From contig NZ_SPQP01000003.1 of NCBI RefSeq assembly GCF_004571075.1, positions 108,105-172,104 on the forward strand: a stretch of 64,000 nucleotides of DNA, in the 5' to 3' direction. This DNA is from Blastococcus sp. TF02A-35. GTDB lineage: Bacteria; Actinomycetota; Actinomycetes; Mycobacteriales; Geodermatophilaceae. The notes below the pieces were generated by a model, which worked only from the letters and a program-made list of their open reading frames with translations, was not told where the DNA came from and made no database searches. The position numbers were made by a program, and so were the translations under genes. This document shows positions 8,952 through 17,635 of the stretch, piece after piece. The stretch's first letter is position 1; every line of letters starts with the position of its first letter.

Positions 8952-10427
8952 GTGCCCGACCCCACACCCGCCACCCGTCCCGTGGTGCTGGTCGTCGCGC
9001 TCTCCCTCGGGGTCACCACCCTCTCGCTGCTGCAGAGCCTCGTCGTGCCCTCGCTCGGGCGGATCGAGGAGCAGCTCGGCATCTCCCCCGGCGCGGCCGG
9101 TTGGGTGCTCACCGCCAACCTGCTGGCCGCCGCGGTGCTCACCCCGGTCCTGGGCCGGCTGGGCGACCTGCGCGGCGAGCGCCCGGTCATCCTGGGCATC
9201 CTGGCCGCGGTCTCCGTCGGCACGCTGCTGGCGATCGTGACCGAGTCGCTGCCGCTGCTGCTGGTGGCCCGCGTGCTGCAGGGCGCCTCCTACGGGCTGT
9301 TCCCGCTGTCGATCAGCGTGCTGCGCCGCGAGCTCCCCGAGGGCCGGCTGAGCGTGGCCATGTCGGTGGTCAGCAGCACCCTGGCGGTCGGCGGCGTGGT
9401 CGGCCTCGTGACCACCGGCCTGCTCACCGGCGACGACGGCGACTACCGGCACGCCTTCTGGGTCGGGCTCGGCGTCGGCCTGGTCTCCCTCGCGCTCGTG
9501 GCGTGGCTGCTGCCGGGCCACCCGGGCACCGCGACCGGCCGGATCGACTGGTGGGGCGCGGTCGTGCTCGGCGCCGGGCTGGTCCTGCTGCTGCTCCCCC
9601 TGTCGCAGGGGCCGACCTGGGGCTGGTCCTCCCCCGGCACGATCGGCTGCCTCGTCGGCTCCGCCGTCGTCCTCTCCGGGTGGGTGCTGCTGCAGCGGCG
9701 CACCGCCGAGCCCCTGGTGCGGCCCGCCATGCTCGCCGACCGGCGCACCGTGATCCCGAACGTCGCCGGCCTGATGACGGGGATCGCGCTGTTCGCCTCG
9801 TTCCTCGCTGTCCTCCAGTACGTCCAGTCACCGCCGGAGGTCACCGGCTACGGGTTCGGGGCCGGCGTGCTGGAGGCCGCGGTGGTCTACCTGCTGCCCG
9901 GCGGGGTGCTGGGCATCGTCGTCGCCCCGTTCGCCGGCCGCGTGGTCAGCCGGTTCGGGGCGCTGCCCACGCTGATGGCCGGTGCGGCGTGCGGCGTCGT
10001 CGGCTTCGGGCTGCTCGCCGGGCTCCGTGGCGAGCCGTGGCAGGTGATCGCGGCCGGCCTGCTCACCCAGCTGTCGGTGACGGTGGCCTACGCGGCGCTG
10101 CCGGCGCTGGTGGTCCAGGCCGTGCGCGAGGACGAGACCGGGGTCGCCAACGCGGTGAACTCCATCGCCCGGTCCGTCGGCCAGGCGCTCGGCAGCACGG
10201 TGGCGGTCACGCTGATCGCGGCCACCCTCGACCCCGCGACCGGCCTCCCGAGGGCCATCGCGTTCACCCTCCTCGCCCTGGTCGGGGTGGTCACCTCCGC
10301 CGTCGTCGTGGTGGTCGCGCTGGTCGGGCTGCGGTCGGGCCCTCCGCGCCGGCCGGACCCGCTGTCCGGCGTCGAGGAGGCGACGGCCGGGGCCGGCGAG
10401 TGGTCACCGGTCTCCGGGATGCGCTGA
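8952..10427 (+). CDS. MFS transporter, DHA2-like
   Basis: Major facilitator superfamily exporter of about 491 residues with some 14 predicted helices. Seen: the motif-A region GRLGDLRGERPVIL after TM2, the motif-B region LLLVARVLQGASYGLFPLSI, and a hydrophilic C-terminal tail. It resembles drug-efflux DHA2 members but lacks the LDxTVVNVA TM1 signature (here LLQSLVVPSLGRI), so the substrate class is uncertain. Start GTG 8952 is preferred over GTG 8901, which has no ribosome site and would add 17 polar residues. It is a single-gene unit with no regulator beside it. Confidence 0.88.
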   Translation: MPDPTPATRPVVLVVALSLGVTTLSLLQSLVVPSLGRIEEQLGISPGAAGWVLTANLLAAAVLTPVLGRLGDLRGERPVILGILAAVSVGTLLAIVTESLPLLLVARVLQGASYGLFPLSISVLRRELPEGRLSVAMSVVSSTLAVGGVVGLVTTGLLTGDDGDYRHAFWVGLGVGLVSLALVAWLLPGHPGTATGRIDWWGAVVLGAGLVLLLLPLSQGPTWGWSSPGTIGCLVGSAVVLSGWVLLQRRTAEPLVRPAMLADRRTVIPNVAGLMTGIALFASFLAVLQYVQSPPEVTGYGFGAGVLEAAVVYLLPGGVLGIVVAPFAGRVVSRFGALPTLMAGAACGVVGFGLLAGLRGEPWQVIAAGLLTQLSVTVAYAALPALVVQAVREDETGVANAVNSIARSVGQALGSTVAVTLIAATLDPATGLPRAIAFTLLALVGVVTSAVVVVVALVGLRSGPPRRPDPLSGVEEATAGAGEWSPVSGMR

Positions 10428-10524
10428 CCCCCGGGACACGCCGTCGTCGGCGCGTCGGGCATGGAACGGGATCGTCCGGGGAAACACCGGGGACGACCGC
10501 CCTCGCCGACCGGAGGACACCTTC

Positions 10525-11565
10525 ATGGCCCGAGCCACCGGCTCGTCCAGCCGCACCGCGGCGGACACCCGCTTCCACGGCAACCACGCCGCAGCCGACC
10601 CGGCGCCCGACGACGACAACGTCAGCGGCACCCGGTCGGACTTCGCGCCCACCGGCGCGGACCCCTCTCCCAAGGTGGGAGGCACGCTCAAGCGGACGCT
10701 GAAGGAGTTCAGCGAGGACAACCTCACCGACTGGGCCGCCGCTCTCACCTACTACGGCGTGCTGGCCCTGTTCCCCGCGCTGATCGCGCTGACCTCCATC
10801 GTCGGGCTGCTCACCACGCCCCAGCAGCTCAGCGACGCGCTGACCACGGTGGTCCCGGCGAGCGCCGCGGACACGCTGAACCCCGTGATCGAGCAGATCG
10901 CCGGCAACACCTCGACCGCCGGCTTCGGCCTGGTCATCGGTCTCGCCGCCGCCATCTGGTCGGCGTCGGGCTACGTCGGGGCCTTCACCCGCGCCGCCAA
11001 CGTCGTCTACGAGACGCCGGAAGGCCGCAAGGTCTGGAAGCTCAAGCCCCTGCAGCTGCTGGTGACGCTGGTCGGCGTGCTGTTCGCCGCGGTCATCGTG
11101 GCACTGCTGGTGCTCAGCGGCCCGGTCGTGGACGCCATCGGCTCCGCCATCGGGGTCGGCGAGACCGGCCAGACCATCTGGAACATCGCCAAGTGGCCGG
11201 TCGTCCTGGTCGTCCTGGCGCTGATGATCGCGGTCCTCTACTACTCCACGCCCAACGTGAAGCTGCGCGGCTTCAAGTGGGTGAGCCCGGGTGCCGGTGT
11301 CGCGATCCTCGTGGCGGTCGTCGCCTCGGCGGCGTTCGCCTTCTACGTGAGCAACTTCGGCAGCTACAACAAGACCTACGGCGCTCTCGCCGGCGTCGTG
11401 ATCTTCCTGATCTGGTTCTGGCTGATCAACGTCTCGCTGCTGTTCGGCATCGAGCTCGACGCCGAGATCGAGCGGTCGAAGGAGCTCAAGGACGGCGTGC
11501 CGAGGGCCGAGAAGGAGATCCAGCTCGACGCCCGCGCCGAGCCCAAGGACAAGCAGACGACCTGA
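10525..11565 (+). CDS. YihY/BrkB family inner membrane protein
   Basis: Polytopic membrane protein of 346 residues in the YihY/virulence factor BrkB family, with about six helices. The hallmark N-terminal motif is present (DWAAALTYYGVLALFPALIAL), as is the late AGVVIFLIWFWLINVSLLFGIELDAEIER segment. An unusually long polar N-terminus of about 65 residues and a charged C-terminus are probably cytoplasmic. Members were once mis-called ribonuclease BN; the real function is unknown, perhaps envelope-related. Start ATG 10525 has GGAGGAC upstream. It ends at a shared bidirectional terminator. Confidence 0.93.
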   Translation: MARATGSSSRTAADTRFHGNHAAADPAPDDDNVSGTRSDFAPTGADPSPKVGGTLKRTLKEFSEDNLTDWAAALTYYGVLALFPALIALTSIVGLLTTPQQLSDALTTVVPASAADTLNPVIEQIAGNTSTAGFGLVIGLAAAIWSASGYVGAFTRAANVVYETPEGRKVWKLKPLQLLVTLVGVLFAAVIVALLVLSGPVVDAIGSAIGVGETGQTIWNIAKWPVVLVVLALMIAVLYYSTPNVKLRGFKWVSPGAGVAILVAVVASAAFAFYVSNFGSYNKTYGALAGVVIFLIWFWLINVSLLFGIELDAEIERSKELKDGVPRAEKEIQLDARAEPKDKQTT

Positions 11566-11588
11566 GCAGGGTCCCCCAGGGGTGCGCG

Positions 11589-11620
11589 AAGGGCCCGGCA
11601 CCGCGAGGTGCCGGGCCCTT
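11589..11620. terminator. Bidirectional intrinsic terminator
   Basis: Perfect 14-bp stem aagggcccggcacc / ggtgccgggccctt with a GCGA loop. The A's and T's at the stem ends give a short U-run on each strand. It separates the convergent yihY-like and hemerythrin genes. Confidence 0.92.
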
Positions 11621-11627
11621 CGTCGTG

Positions 11628-12335
11628 TCAGCGGCTGGTCGGCGGCTTGTCGCCACGGCGGGACAGCGGCACCCGCTCGACGACGGCGGCGACGCCGGCC
11701 AGCCCCTTGCTCAGCGCCCGGCCGGCCGGGACGAACCGGTCCGGTGCGCGGCGGACACCGGCGTCGACCAGGTCGCGGGTGCGGTCGATGAGCGACAGCG
11801 GCAGGCCCGACAGGGCGTTGCCCGGCGGGCGGCGCGACACCGTGGGGTGCGGGCGGGTGGGCGAGATCCGGGCCATGAGCGCCCAGCGGCGGCCGAGCGC
11901 CCGGAGCTCCTCGTGGCCGAGCGCCTCCTGCAGCCGAGGGAAGAGCACGTCCTCCTCGTCGCGGACGTCCTCCCGCAGGACCTCCACGAGCCGGCGCAGC
12001 CGGGCCGGCCGCTCGGGGTGGTCGAGGCCGTCGCGCTCGAGCGCGGTGACGAGCTCGTTGACCTCCTGGTGCTCCTCCTCGACCTGCAGCGTCAGCGCGT
12101 CGCCGTCGGGCAGCACGCGCCGGATCACCGGCCAGAGCACGGTCTCCTCGGCGAAGGCGTGGCTGAACACCAGCCGGTCGATGCGGTTGAGCACCTCCTC
12201 CTGCGCGGCGCCGGTGCTGCCGTCGAGCTCCTGCAGCAGCCGGTCGAGCTCGATGTGGTCCTTGCGCTGGCGGACCAGCACGCTGCCGGGGCCGCCCAGC
12301 TCCTCCACGGTCTGGTCGGCGATGGATCGGGTCAC
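11628..12335 (-). CDS. Hemerythrin domain-containing protein (long)
   Basis: Protein of 235 residues with an N-terminal HHE domain: QRKDHIELDRLL, FSHAFAEETVLWPVI, EEEHQEVNELV and DVRDEEDVLFPRL supply the iron ligands (the last motif has D where H is usual). About 80 C-terminal residues are Arg/Pro-rich and outside the domain, unlike the shorter paralogue at 6190. The likely role is di-iron O2/NO/redox sensing or iron handling, as an inference from family. Start GTG 12335 follows AGGAGG with 5-nt spacing. Divergent from the neighbouring acyl-CoA dehydrogenase. Confidence 0.9.
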   Translation of the reverse strand: MTRSIADQTVEELGGPGSVLVRQRKDHIELDRLLQELDGSTGAAQEEVLNRIDRLVFSHAFAEETVLWPVIRRVLPDGDALTLQVEEEHQEVNELVTALERDGLDHPERPARLRRLVEVLREDVRDEEDVLFPRLQEALGHEELRALGRRWALMARISPTRPHPTVSRRPPGNALSGLPLSLIDRTRDLVDAGVRRAPDRFVPAGRALSKGLAGVAAVVERVPLSRRGDKPPTSR

Positions 12336-12432
12336 GGGACGCCTCCTGTGTGCGGGGTTCCGCCCTGTCGTGCCCGCTCACCCCTTCGCGCACGCCCCGG
12401 TTGCTGCCGGGTCCCCCGGGTAGGTGGGGACG

Positions 12433-13614
12433 ATGACCGACCGCTCGACCATCACGTCCGACTTCTACGACCTCGAGGCGCTCCTCGACGACGACGAGCG
12501 GGCCCTGCTGCACCGCGTGCGCGCGTTCATGGACGAGCAGGTCGAGCCGGTCATCAACGAGTACTGGACCCGAGGCGAGTTCCCCCGCCAGCTGATCCCC
12601 GCGATGGCCGAGCTGGGCATCGCGGGGAACCCCTACCGGGGCTACGGCTGCCCCGGCCGCTCGCAGCTGGTCGACGGCATGATCGCGATGGAGCTGTCGA
12701 AGGGCGACCCGTCGATCTCCACGTTCATGGGCGTGCACGGCGGCCTGGCCATGGGGTCGATCTACCTGTGCGGCTCCGAGGAGCAGAAGGAGCGCTGGCT
12801 GCCCGCCATGGCGCGCATGGAGCTCATCGGCGCCTTCGGCCTCACCGAGCCCGACCACGGGTCCGACGTCGCCAAGGGCCTGCAGACCACCTGCCGCCGC
12901 GACGGCGACGAGTGGGTGCTCGACGGCGAGAAGAAGTGGATCGGCAACGCCAGCTTCGCCGACCTGACGATCATCTGGGCCCGGGACGTGGAGACCGAGC
13001 GGGTGCTGGGCTTCGTCGTCGAGCAGGGCACGCCCGGGTTCACGACCGTCGACCTGAAGGACAAGATCGCCCTGCGAGCGGTGCAGAACGCGCACATCAC
13101 GCTCGAGGGCGTGCGGGTGCCCGAGGAGAACCGGCTGCAGGAGGCGCACAGCTTCCGGGAGACGGCGAACGTGCTGCGCATGACCCGCGCCGGCGTGGCG
13201 TGGTCGGCGGTCGGCTGCTCGCGCGGCGCCTACGAGCATGCGCTGCGCTACGCGATGGGCCGCGAGCAGTTCGGCCAGCCGATCGTGGAGTTCCAGCTCG
13301 TGCAGGACCTGCTCGTGCGGATGCTGGGCAACATCACCGCGTCGGCGGCGATGTGCGCGCGCCTGTCGCACCTGCAGGGCGCCGGGGAGATGACCGACGA
13401 GCAGGCCTCGCTGGCCAAGGCGTTCTGCACGATGCGCATGCGGGAGACCGTGGGCTGGGCCCGCGAGCTGATGGGCGGCAACGGGATCCTGCTGGAGAAC
13501 CACGTGGGCCGGTACGTCGCCGACGCCGAGGCCATCTACAGCTACGAGGGCACCCGCGAGGTCAACACCCTGATCGTCGGCCGAGGGGTCACCGGCACCA
13601 GCGCGATCGTCTGA
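12433..13614 (+). CDS. Acyl-CoA dehydrogenase, glutaryl-CoA dehydrogenase type
   Basis: FAD enzyme of 393 residues closest in style to glutaryl-CoA dehydrogenase (GcdH). Seen: AFGLTEPDHGSDV (FAD binding), GEKKWIGNASFAD, the catalytic-region segment MGGNGILLEN and the C-terminal YEGTREVNTLIVGR. The YEGT segment carries the glutamate expected as catalytic base in this branch. Glutaryl-CoA dehydrogenases oxidise and decarboxylate glutaryl-CoA to crotonyl-CoA in Lys/Trp breakdown, but close relatives use other short acyl-CoAs, so substrate is provisional. Start ATG 12433 is chosen over GTG 12424; GGTGGGGA precedes it. Confidence 0.92.
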   Translation: MTDRSTITSDFYDLEALLDDDERALLHRVRAFMDEQVEPVINEYWTRGEFPRQLIPAMAELGIAGNPYRGYGCPGRSQLVDGMIAMELSKGDPSISTFMGVHGGLAMGSIYLCGSEEQKERWLPAMARMELIGAFGLTEPDHGSDVAKGLQTTCRRDGDEWVLDGEKKWIGNASFADLTIIWARDVETERVLGFVVEQGTPGFTTVDLKDKIALRAVQNAHITLEGVRVPEENRLQEAHSFRETANVLRMTRAGVAWSAVGCSRGAYEHALRYAMGREQFGQPIVEFQLVQDLLVRMLGNITASAAMCARLSHLQGAGEMTDEQASLAKAFCTMRMRETVGWARELMGGNGILLENHVGRYVADAEAIYSYEGTREVNTLIVGRGVTGTSAIV

Positions 13615-13626
13615 GCGCCTGCCGGC

Positions 13627-14298
13627 TCAGCCCGTGGGGTTGCTCCGGTCGCGGAGGACGGCGAGCGCCGGCGCGTACATCCGGGCCTTGATGGTGCCCA
13701 GTGTGTCGCCGGCCTTGCCGGCCAGCGACGCGGCCAGCTCCACAGCGGTCGGACGGACGACGTCCTCGTCGACCGCGCGGTCCACGATCGCGGCGGCCTG
13801 CGCGTCGGCGCCGCCGTAGCGCCGTCCGGTGGTCATCGCCTCGTGCGCGGCCTGCGGGCTGAGGCGGGCCTGGATCAGGGCGGACATGCCGCGGGTGAAC
13901 GGGATGCCGATGTCGGCCTCGGGCAGGCACCAGAAGCCGCGGTCGGCCCGCATGACGCGGAAGTCGTGCGCCAGCGAGAGCATCGCGCCGGCCGCGAAGG
14001 TGTGCCCCTGCAGCGCGGCGACGGTGACGAGCGGCAGCGAGAGCACGCGGGCGAAGAGCTCGTGCACGCGGACGACGTAGGCCTCGTGCTGGTCGGCGTG
14101 AGCGAACAGCCAGTCCAGGTCCAGGCCGTTGGAGAAGAACTTGCCGGTGGCCGCGGTGACCAGGGCGCGCGCGCCCTCGGCCCGCTCCACCTCGTCCAGG
14201 GCGGCCTCCACCTGCGCCAGCCAGTCGGGGTGGAAACGGTTCTCGGTGTCGCCGAGGTCGAGGACGAAGACGTCGTCGTGGCGGTCCAGGGTGGGCAT
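13627..14298 (-). CDS. Enoyl-CoA hydratase/isomerase family protein (ECI-like)
   Basis: Crotonase-fold protein of 223 residues. The oxyanion-hole segments KFFSNGLDLDWLF and HTFAAGAMLSLAHDFRVM and the catalytic-region CLPEADIGIPF are clear. Together with the opening NRFHPDWLAQVEAALDEVE they resemble delta3,delta2-enoyl-CoA isomerases that help beta-oxidation of unsaturated fatty acids; a hydratase is less likely because only one acidic residue lies at the active site. Start ATG 14298 has AGGAG upstream. It lies 8 bp downstream of the TetR gene in one transcription unit, so it is probably under that regulator. Confidence 0.9.
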   Translation of the reverse strand: MPTLDRHDDVFVLDLGDTENRFHPDWLAQVEAALDEVERAEGARALVTAATGKFFSNGLDLDWLFAHADQHEAYVVRVHELFARVLSLPLVTVAALQGHTFAAGAMLSLAHDFRVMRADRGFWCLPEADIGIPFTRGMSALIQARLSPQAAHEAMTTGRRYGGADAQAAAIVDRAVDEDVVRPTAVELAASLAGKAGDTLGTIKARMYAPALAVLRDRSNPTG

Positions 14299-14306
14299 CG
14301 GTTCTC

Positions 14307-14906
14307 CTAGGGGGTGTCGAGGACGGCGCCGACGGCGGCCGCCAGGTGCCGGCGGGTCAGGGGACGCACCCGGCCGGCGCGGATCTCGGGGAACAGCAGC
14401 GCCGCCGGCAGGCGCACGACGCACGTGGTGACGACGTCGACCGCCGCCCGGTCGGCCCGGCCGTGGGTCGCCCGGGCCAGGGTGCGCAGCACGCCGGCCA
14501 GCTCCCGGTCGAGCGCCCGGAGGTCGGCCGCCACGGGCTCGGCCACGCCCTCGGCCAGGATCTCCTCGCGGGTGAGGGCGGTGAGCAGCTGGGCGGCACC
14601 GAGGTCCTGCTCGGCCAGCCGCGCGGGGGAGTCGGCCGCGGCCTGGACCGCCCGCCGTCCTCCGCCCGCCGCCAGCTCGGCGTCCACCGCATCCCGCAGG
14701 AGCGCGAGGAACTGGCGGGCCCGACGCAGCCAGGCGCTGGCGAGCAGCGTCTCCAGGTCGCCGAACGCGTGGTAGACGCTGCCGTTCGAGGCGCCCGCGC
14801 GCGCGGCCAGCGCGCGGACGGTCAGCCCGGGGCGCCCGGAGCCGACCACCAGCGCCTCGGCCGCGTCGAGCAGCGCGTCGGGCGAGTGGAGCCGGGGGCG
14901 AGCCAT
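14307..14906 (-). CDS. TetR family transcriptional regulator
   Basis: Dimeric repressor of 199 residues. The N-terminal helix-turn-helix spans roughly residues 8-55 (TVRALAARAGASNGSVYHAFGDLETLL); the rest is a helical ligand domain. It heads a two-gene unit with the enoyl-CoA isomerase and faces the phaC operon, so it may control lipid or polyhydroxyalkanoate genes with an acyl-CoA type ligand (inference). A palindrome lies just upstream of its start. A -10-like TCTAAT lies 7 nt before the ATG, so the mRNA may be leaderless. Confidence 0.92.
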   Translation of the reverse strand: MARPRLHSPDALLDAAEALVVGSGRPGLTVRALAARAGASNGSVYHAFGDLETLLASAWLRRARQFLALLRDAVDAELAAGGGRRAVQAAADSPARLAEQDLGAAQLLTALTREEILAEGVAEPVAADLRALDRELAGVLRTLARATHGRADRAAVDVVTTCVVRLPAALLFPEIRAGRVRPLTRRHLAAAVGAVLDTP

Positions 14907-14917
14907 GCCGCGAATTA

Positions 14918-14929
14918 GAGCATGTGCTC
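14918..14929. promoter_or_regulatory. Candidate TetR operator
   Basis: Perfect inverted repeat gagca-tg-tgctc, 12 nt before the tetR start and overlapping its likely -10 (TCTAAT on the minus strand). The position suits autorepression, and perhaps control of the divergent phaC operon 135 bp away. Not shown experimentally. Confidence 0.5.
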
Positions 14930-15063
14930 CACAACGGGCCCGCAGCCGTCCTCTCGCGGCCTGCCCCGTTCCGGAAGGTGTGGTTGAGTGGGCGAGGTCA
15001 CATCCGCGCCTCGGGGACCGGCGTCCCGGCTCCCCGCAGGCGGCGCGCGTGAAGGAGACCGCC

Positions 15064-16827
15064 ATGGCCCAGCCCGCGACCGAACCGGCCCGCAACGCCT
15101 CCGCTCCCCCGCCGGAACGCCCCACTGCCGTGGCCGAGACCGGCACCCCGGAGGCTGCCGCGGAGGCCGCCACCGGCCTCGACATGGTCCTGGTCGACGC
15201 CGCCCGCGGCCCCCTGCGCCGACTCGTGCCCCCGGCGGGCACGGCGGTGCGCTTCGGCTCCTCGCTGGCCCGCAAGCCGGGCACCGTCGCGCGCCGGGCG
15301 GGCGAGCTCGTGGGCGAGCTGGGCCGGATCACCACCGGCCGGTCGGAGCTCGCCCCCGGGAAGAAGGACAAGCGGTTCGCCGACCCGGCCTGGACCGGCA
15401 ACCCGCTGCTGAAGCGGGCCATACAGCTGCACCTGGCCACGGCCCGGACCGCGTGGGAGCTCATCGAGGACGCCGACCTGGACTGGCAGGACGACGAGCG
15501 GATCCGCTTCACCGCGACGAACCTCGTCGACGCGCTCGCCCCCAGCAACGTACCGTTCCTCAACCCGCTGGCGCTGAAGGCGACCATCGACACCGGCGGC
15601 CGCAACGTCGTCGAGGGCGTGCGCCGGATGGTGTCGGACCTGACCTCGCCGCCGCGCGTGCCCTCGATGGTCGAGCCGGACGCGTTCACCGTCGGCGAGG
15701 ACCTCGCGGTGACGCCGGGCGCCGTCGTCTTCCGGACGCCGGTGTTCGAGCTCATCCAGTACCGGCCGACGACGGAGAAGGTCCGCTCGCTGCCGCTGGT
15801 CATGGTCCCGCCAACGATCAACAAGTACTACATCACCGACCTGGCGCCGGGCCGCAGCATCGTGGAGCACTACGTCTCCGCCGGCCAGCAGGTCTTCATG
15901 ATCTCGTGGCGCAACCCCGACGAGCGGCACGCCGACTGGGACCTCGACACCTACGGCCAGGCGCTCGTCGACGCGATGGACGTCGTCGAGCGGATCACCG
16001 GCCAGGAGCAGGTGGCCCTCCAGGCCTTCTGCTCCGGCGGCATCATCACCGCGATGGTCCTCGCGCACCTCGCCGCGACCGGCCGGCAGGACCGCGTGCG
16101 CGCGGCCAGCTACGCCGTCACCGTCCTGGACTGGTCGCGGGCGGGCACCGTGTCGGCGCTCATGGACCCCGACGCGGTGGAGGCCGCCACCGAGCGCTCC
16201 CGCAGGAAGGGGTACCTGGACGGCGCCCAGCTGGCCGAGGTCTTCGCCTGGCTGCGGCCCAACGACCTGATCTGGAACTACTGGGTCAACAACTACCTGC
16301 AGGGCAAGCCGCCGCCGAACTTCGACATCCTCTTCTGGAACGCCGACACCACCCGCATGTCGGCCGGGCTGCACCGCGACTTCATCGACGTCGCCGTCCG
16401 CAACGCCCTGACCGAGCCGGGCGCGGTGTCGATGCTCGGCTCGCCGGTAGACCTGTCGGCGGTCACCGTGGACACCTACGCCACGGCCGGGATCGCCGAC
16501 CACCTCTGCCCCTGGGAGGCCTGCTACCGGACGACGCAGCTCCTGGGCGGCGAGAGCCGGTTCATCCTCTCCACGAGCGGCCACATCGCCTCGCTGGTGA
16601 ACCCCCCGGGGAACCCGAAGTCGACGCTCCAGGTCGCGGGGTCCACACCGCCGGACCCGCAGCAGTGGCTGAGGTCGGCCGAGACGGTCAAGGGCTCCTG
16701 GTGGCCGGACTTCATGACCTGGCTCGGCGACCGCTCCGGCGAGGAGGTCCCGGCGCCGGCCGAGCTCGGCGGCAACGGGCTGGAGGTGCTCGCCGAGGCG
16801 CCGGGGACCTATGTCTTCGACAAGTAG
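15064..16827 (+). CDS. phaC: Polyhydroxyalkanoate synthase (PhaC)
   Basis: Polymerises 3-hydroxyacyl-CoA into polyhydroxyalkanoate at granule surfaces. It has 587 residues, matching class I/II PhaC. Seen: the PhaC N-terminal domain, the PPTINKYYITDLAPGRS segment, the lipase-like box AFCSGG with the nucleophilic cysteine at about residue 323, then the triad Asp in GIADHLCPW and the His in TSGHIASLVNPPGNPK. The first 40 residues are Ala/Pro/Glu-rich and variable. Start ATG 15064 follows AAGGAG. It overlaps the next alpha/beta hydrolase gene by 17 nt. No phaA, phaB, phaE or phaR is nearby. Confidence 0.95.
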   Translation: MAQPATEPARNASAPPPERPTAVAETGTPEAAAEAATGLDMVLVDAARGPLRRLVPPAGTAVRFGSSLARKPGTVARRAGELVGELGRITTGRSELAPGKKDKRFADPAWTGNPLLKRAIQLHLATARTAWELIEDADLDWQDDERIRFTATNLVDALAPSNVPFLNPLALKATIDTGGRNVVEGVRRMVSDLTSPPRVPSMVEPDAFTVGEDLAVTPGAVVFRTPVFELIQYRPTTEKVRSLPLVMVPPTINKYYITDLAPGRSIVEHYVSAGQQVFMISWRNPDERHADWDLDTYGQALVDAMDVVERITGQEQVALQAFCSGGIITAMVLAHLAATGRQDRVRAASYAVTVLDWSRAGTVSALMDPDAVEAATERSRRKGYLDGAQLAEVFAWLRPNDLIWNYWVNNYLQGKPPPNFDILFWNADTTRMSAGLHRDFIDVAVRNALTEPGAVSMLGSPVDLSAVTVDTYATAGIADHLCPWEACYRTTQLLGGESRFILSTSGHIASLVNPPGNPKSTLQVAGSTPPDPQQWLRSAETVKGSWWPDFMTWLGDRSGEEVPAPAELGGNGLEVLAEAPGTYVFDK

Positions 16828-17635
16828 CCCGGAGGTCGTGCGCAGCCTGACCGTCCAGGGACGGACGATCCGGGCCGCCGTCCGGCCGGGGTCGGACGAC
16901 GCGGTGCCCCCGCTGCTGCTGATGAACGGCATCGGCGCGAGCCTCGAGGTGCTGCAGCCGCTGGTGGACGCGCTGGACCCCCGGCGCACCGTCGTCCGGT
17001 TCGACGTGCCGGGGGTCGGCGGGTCACCGCGCCCCGTCGTCCCCTACGTGCTGTCCACGCTCAGCCCGGTGGTGGCCGGGCTGCTGAGCCGGCTGGGCTA
17101 CGACGAGCCGGTCGACGTGCTGGGGCTGTCGTGGGGCGGCGGGCTGGCCCAGCACTTCGCCGTCCAGCACCGCCGGCGCTGCCGGAAGCTGGTGCTGGCC
17201 GCCACGGCGACCGGGTCGCTGATGGTGCCGGCCCACCCGCGGGTGCTCGCCCGCATGCTCACCCCCCGCCGGCACCGCGACCCCGACTACGCGCGGCGGA
17301 TCGCCGGGGACATCTACGGCGGGACGATGCGCACCGAGCCGGAGCGCGCAGCCGCAGTGCTGCACGCCAACACCCGGGTGGGGCCGAGGCGGGGGTACTA
17401 CTATCAGCTGGCCTCCAGCGCGGGCTGGAGCTCGCTGCCCTTCCTGCGGCTGATCCGGCAGCCCACGCTGGTGGTCGCAGGTGACGACGACCCGATCATC
17501 CCGGTGGTGAACGCCCGCTTGATGGCGCGCCTGCTCCCCCACGGGCGGCTGCACGTCTACCCGGGCGGGCACATCGCGCTGATCACCGAGGCGCAGGAGC
17601 TGGCGCCGGTGATCGAGCGCTTCCTCGACGAGTAG
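16811..17635 (+). CDS. Alpha/beta hydrolase, PHA depolymerase-like
   Basis: Alpha/beta-hydrolase of 274 residues with the nucleophile elbow LGLSWGGG, acid in AGDDDPIIP and histidine in YPGGHIAL. Sequence style and its place behind phaC match intracellular poly(3-hydroxyalkanoate) depolymerases/PhaZ-like hydrolases that mobilise stored polymer; a thioesterase-like role is the alternative. Start ATG 16811 lies inside the end of phaC (17-nt overlap), implying coupling; a GTG at 16838 is possible but poorly spaced from GGAGG. Its stop abuts the convergent gene's stop with no gap. Confidence 0.88.
   Translation: MSSTSSPEVVRSLTVQGRTIRAAVRPGSDDAVPPLLLMNGIGASLEVLQPLVDALDPRRTVVRFDVPGVGGSPRPVVPYVLSTLSPVVAGLLSRLGYDEPVDVLGLSWGGGLAQHFAVQHRRRCRKLVLAATATGSLMVPAHPRVLARMLTPRRHRDPDYARRIAGDIYGGTMRTEPERAAAVLHANTRVGPRRGYYYQLASSAGWSSLPFLRLIRQPTLVVAGDDDPIIPVVNARLMARLLPHGRLHVYPGGHIALITEAQELAPVIERFLDE

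Noticed and set aside
10440..10500. Hairpin after the second MFS gene (around gtccggggaaacaccggggac)
   Set aside because: The arms do not pair well enough to call a terminator.
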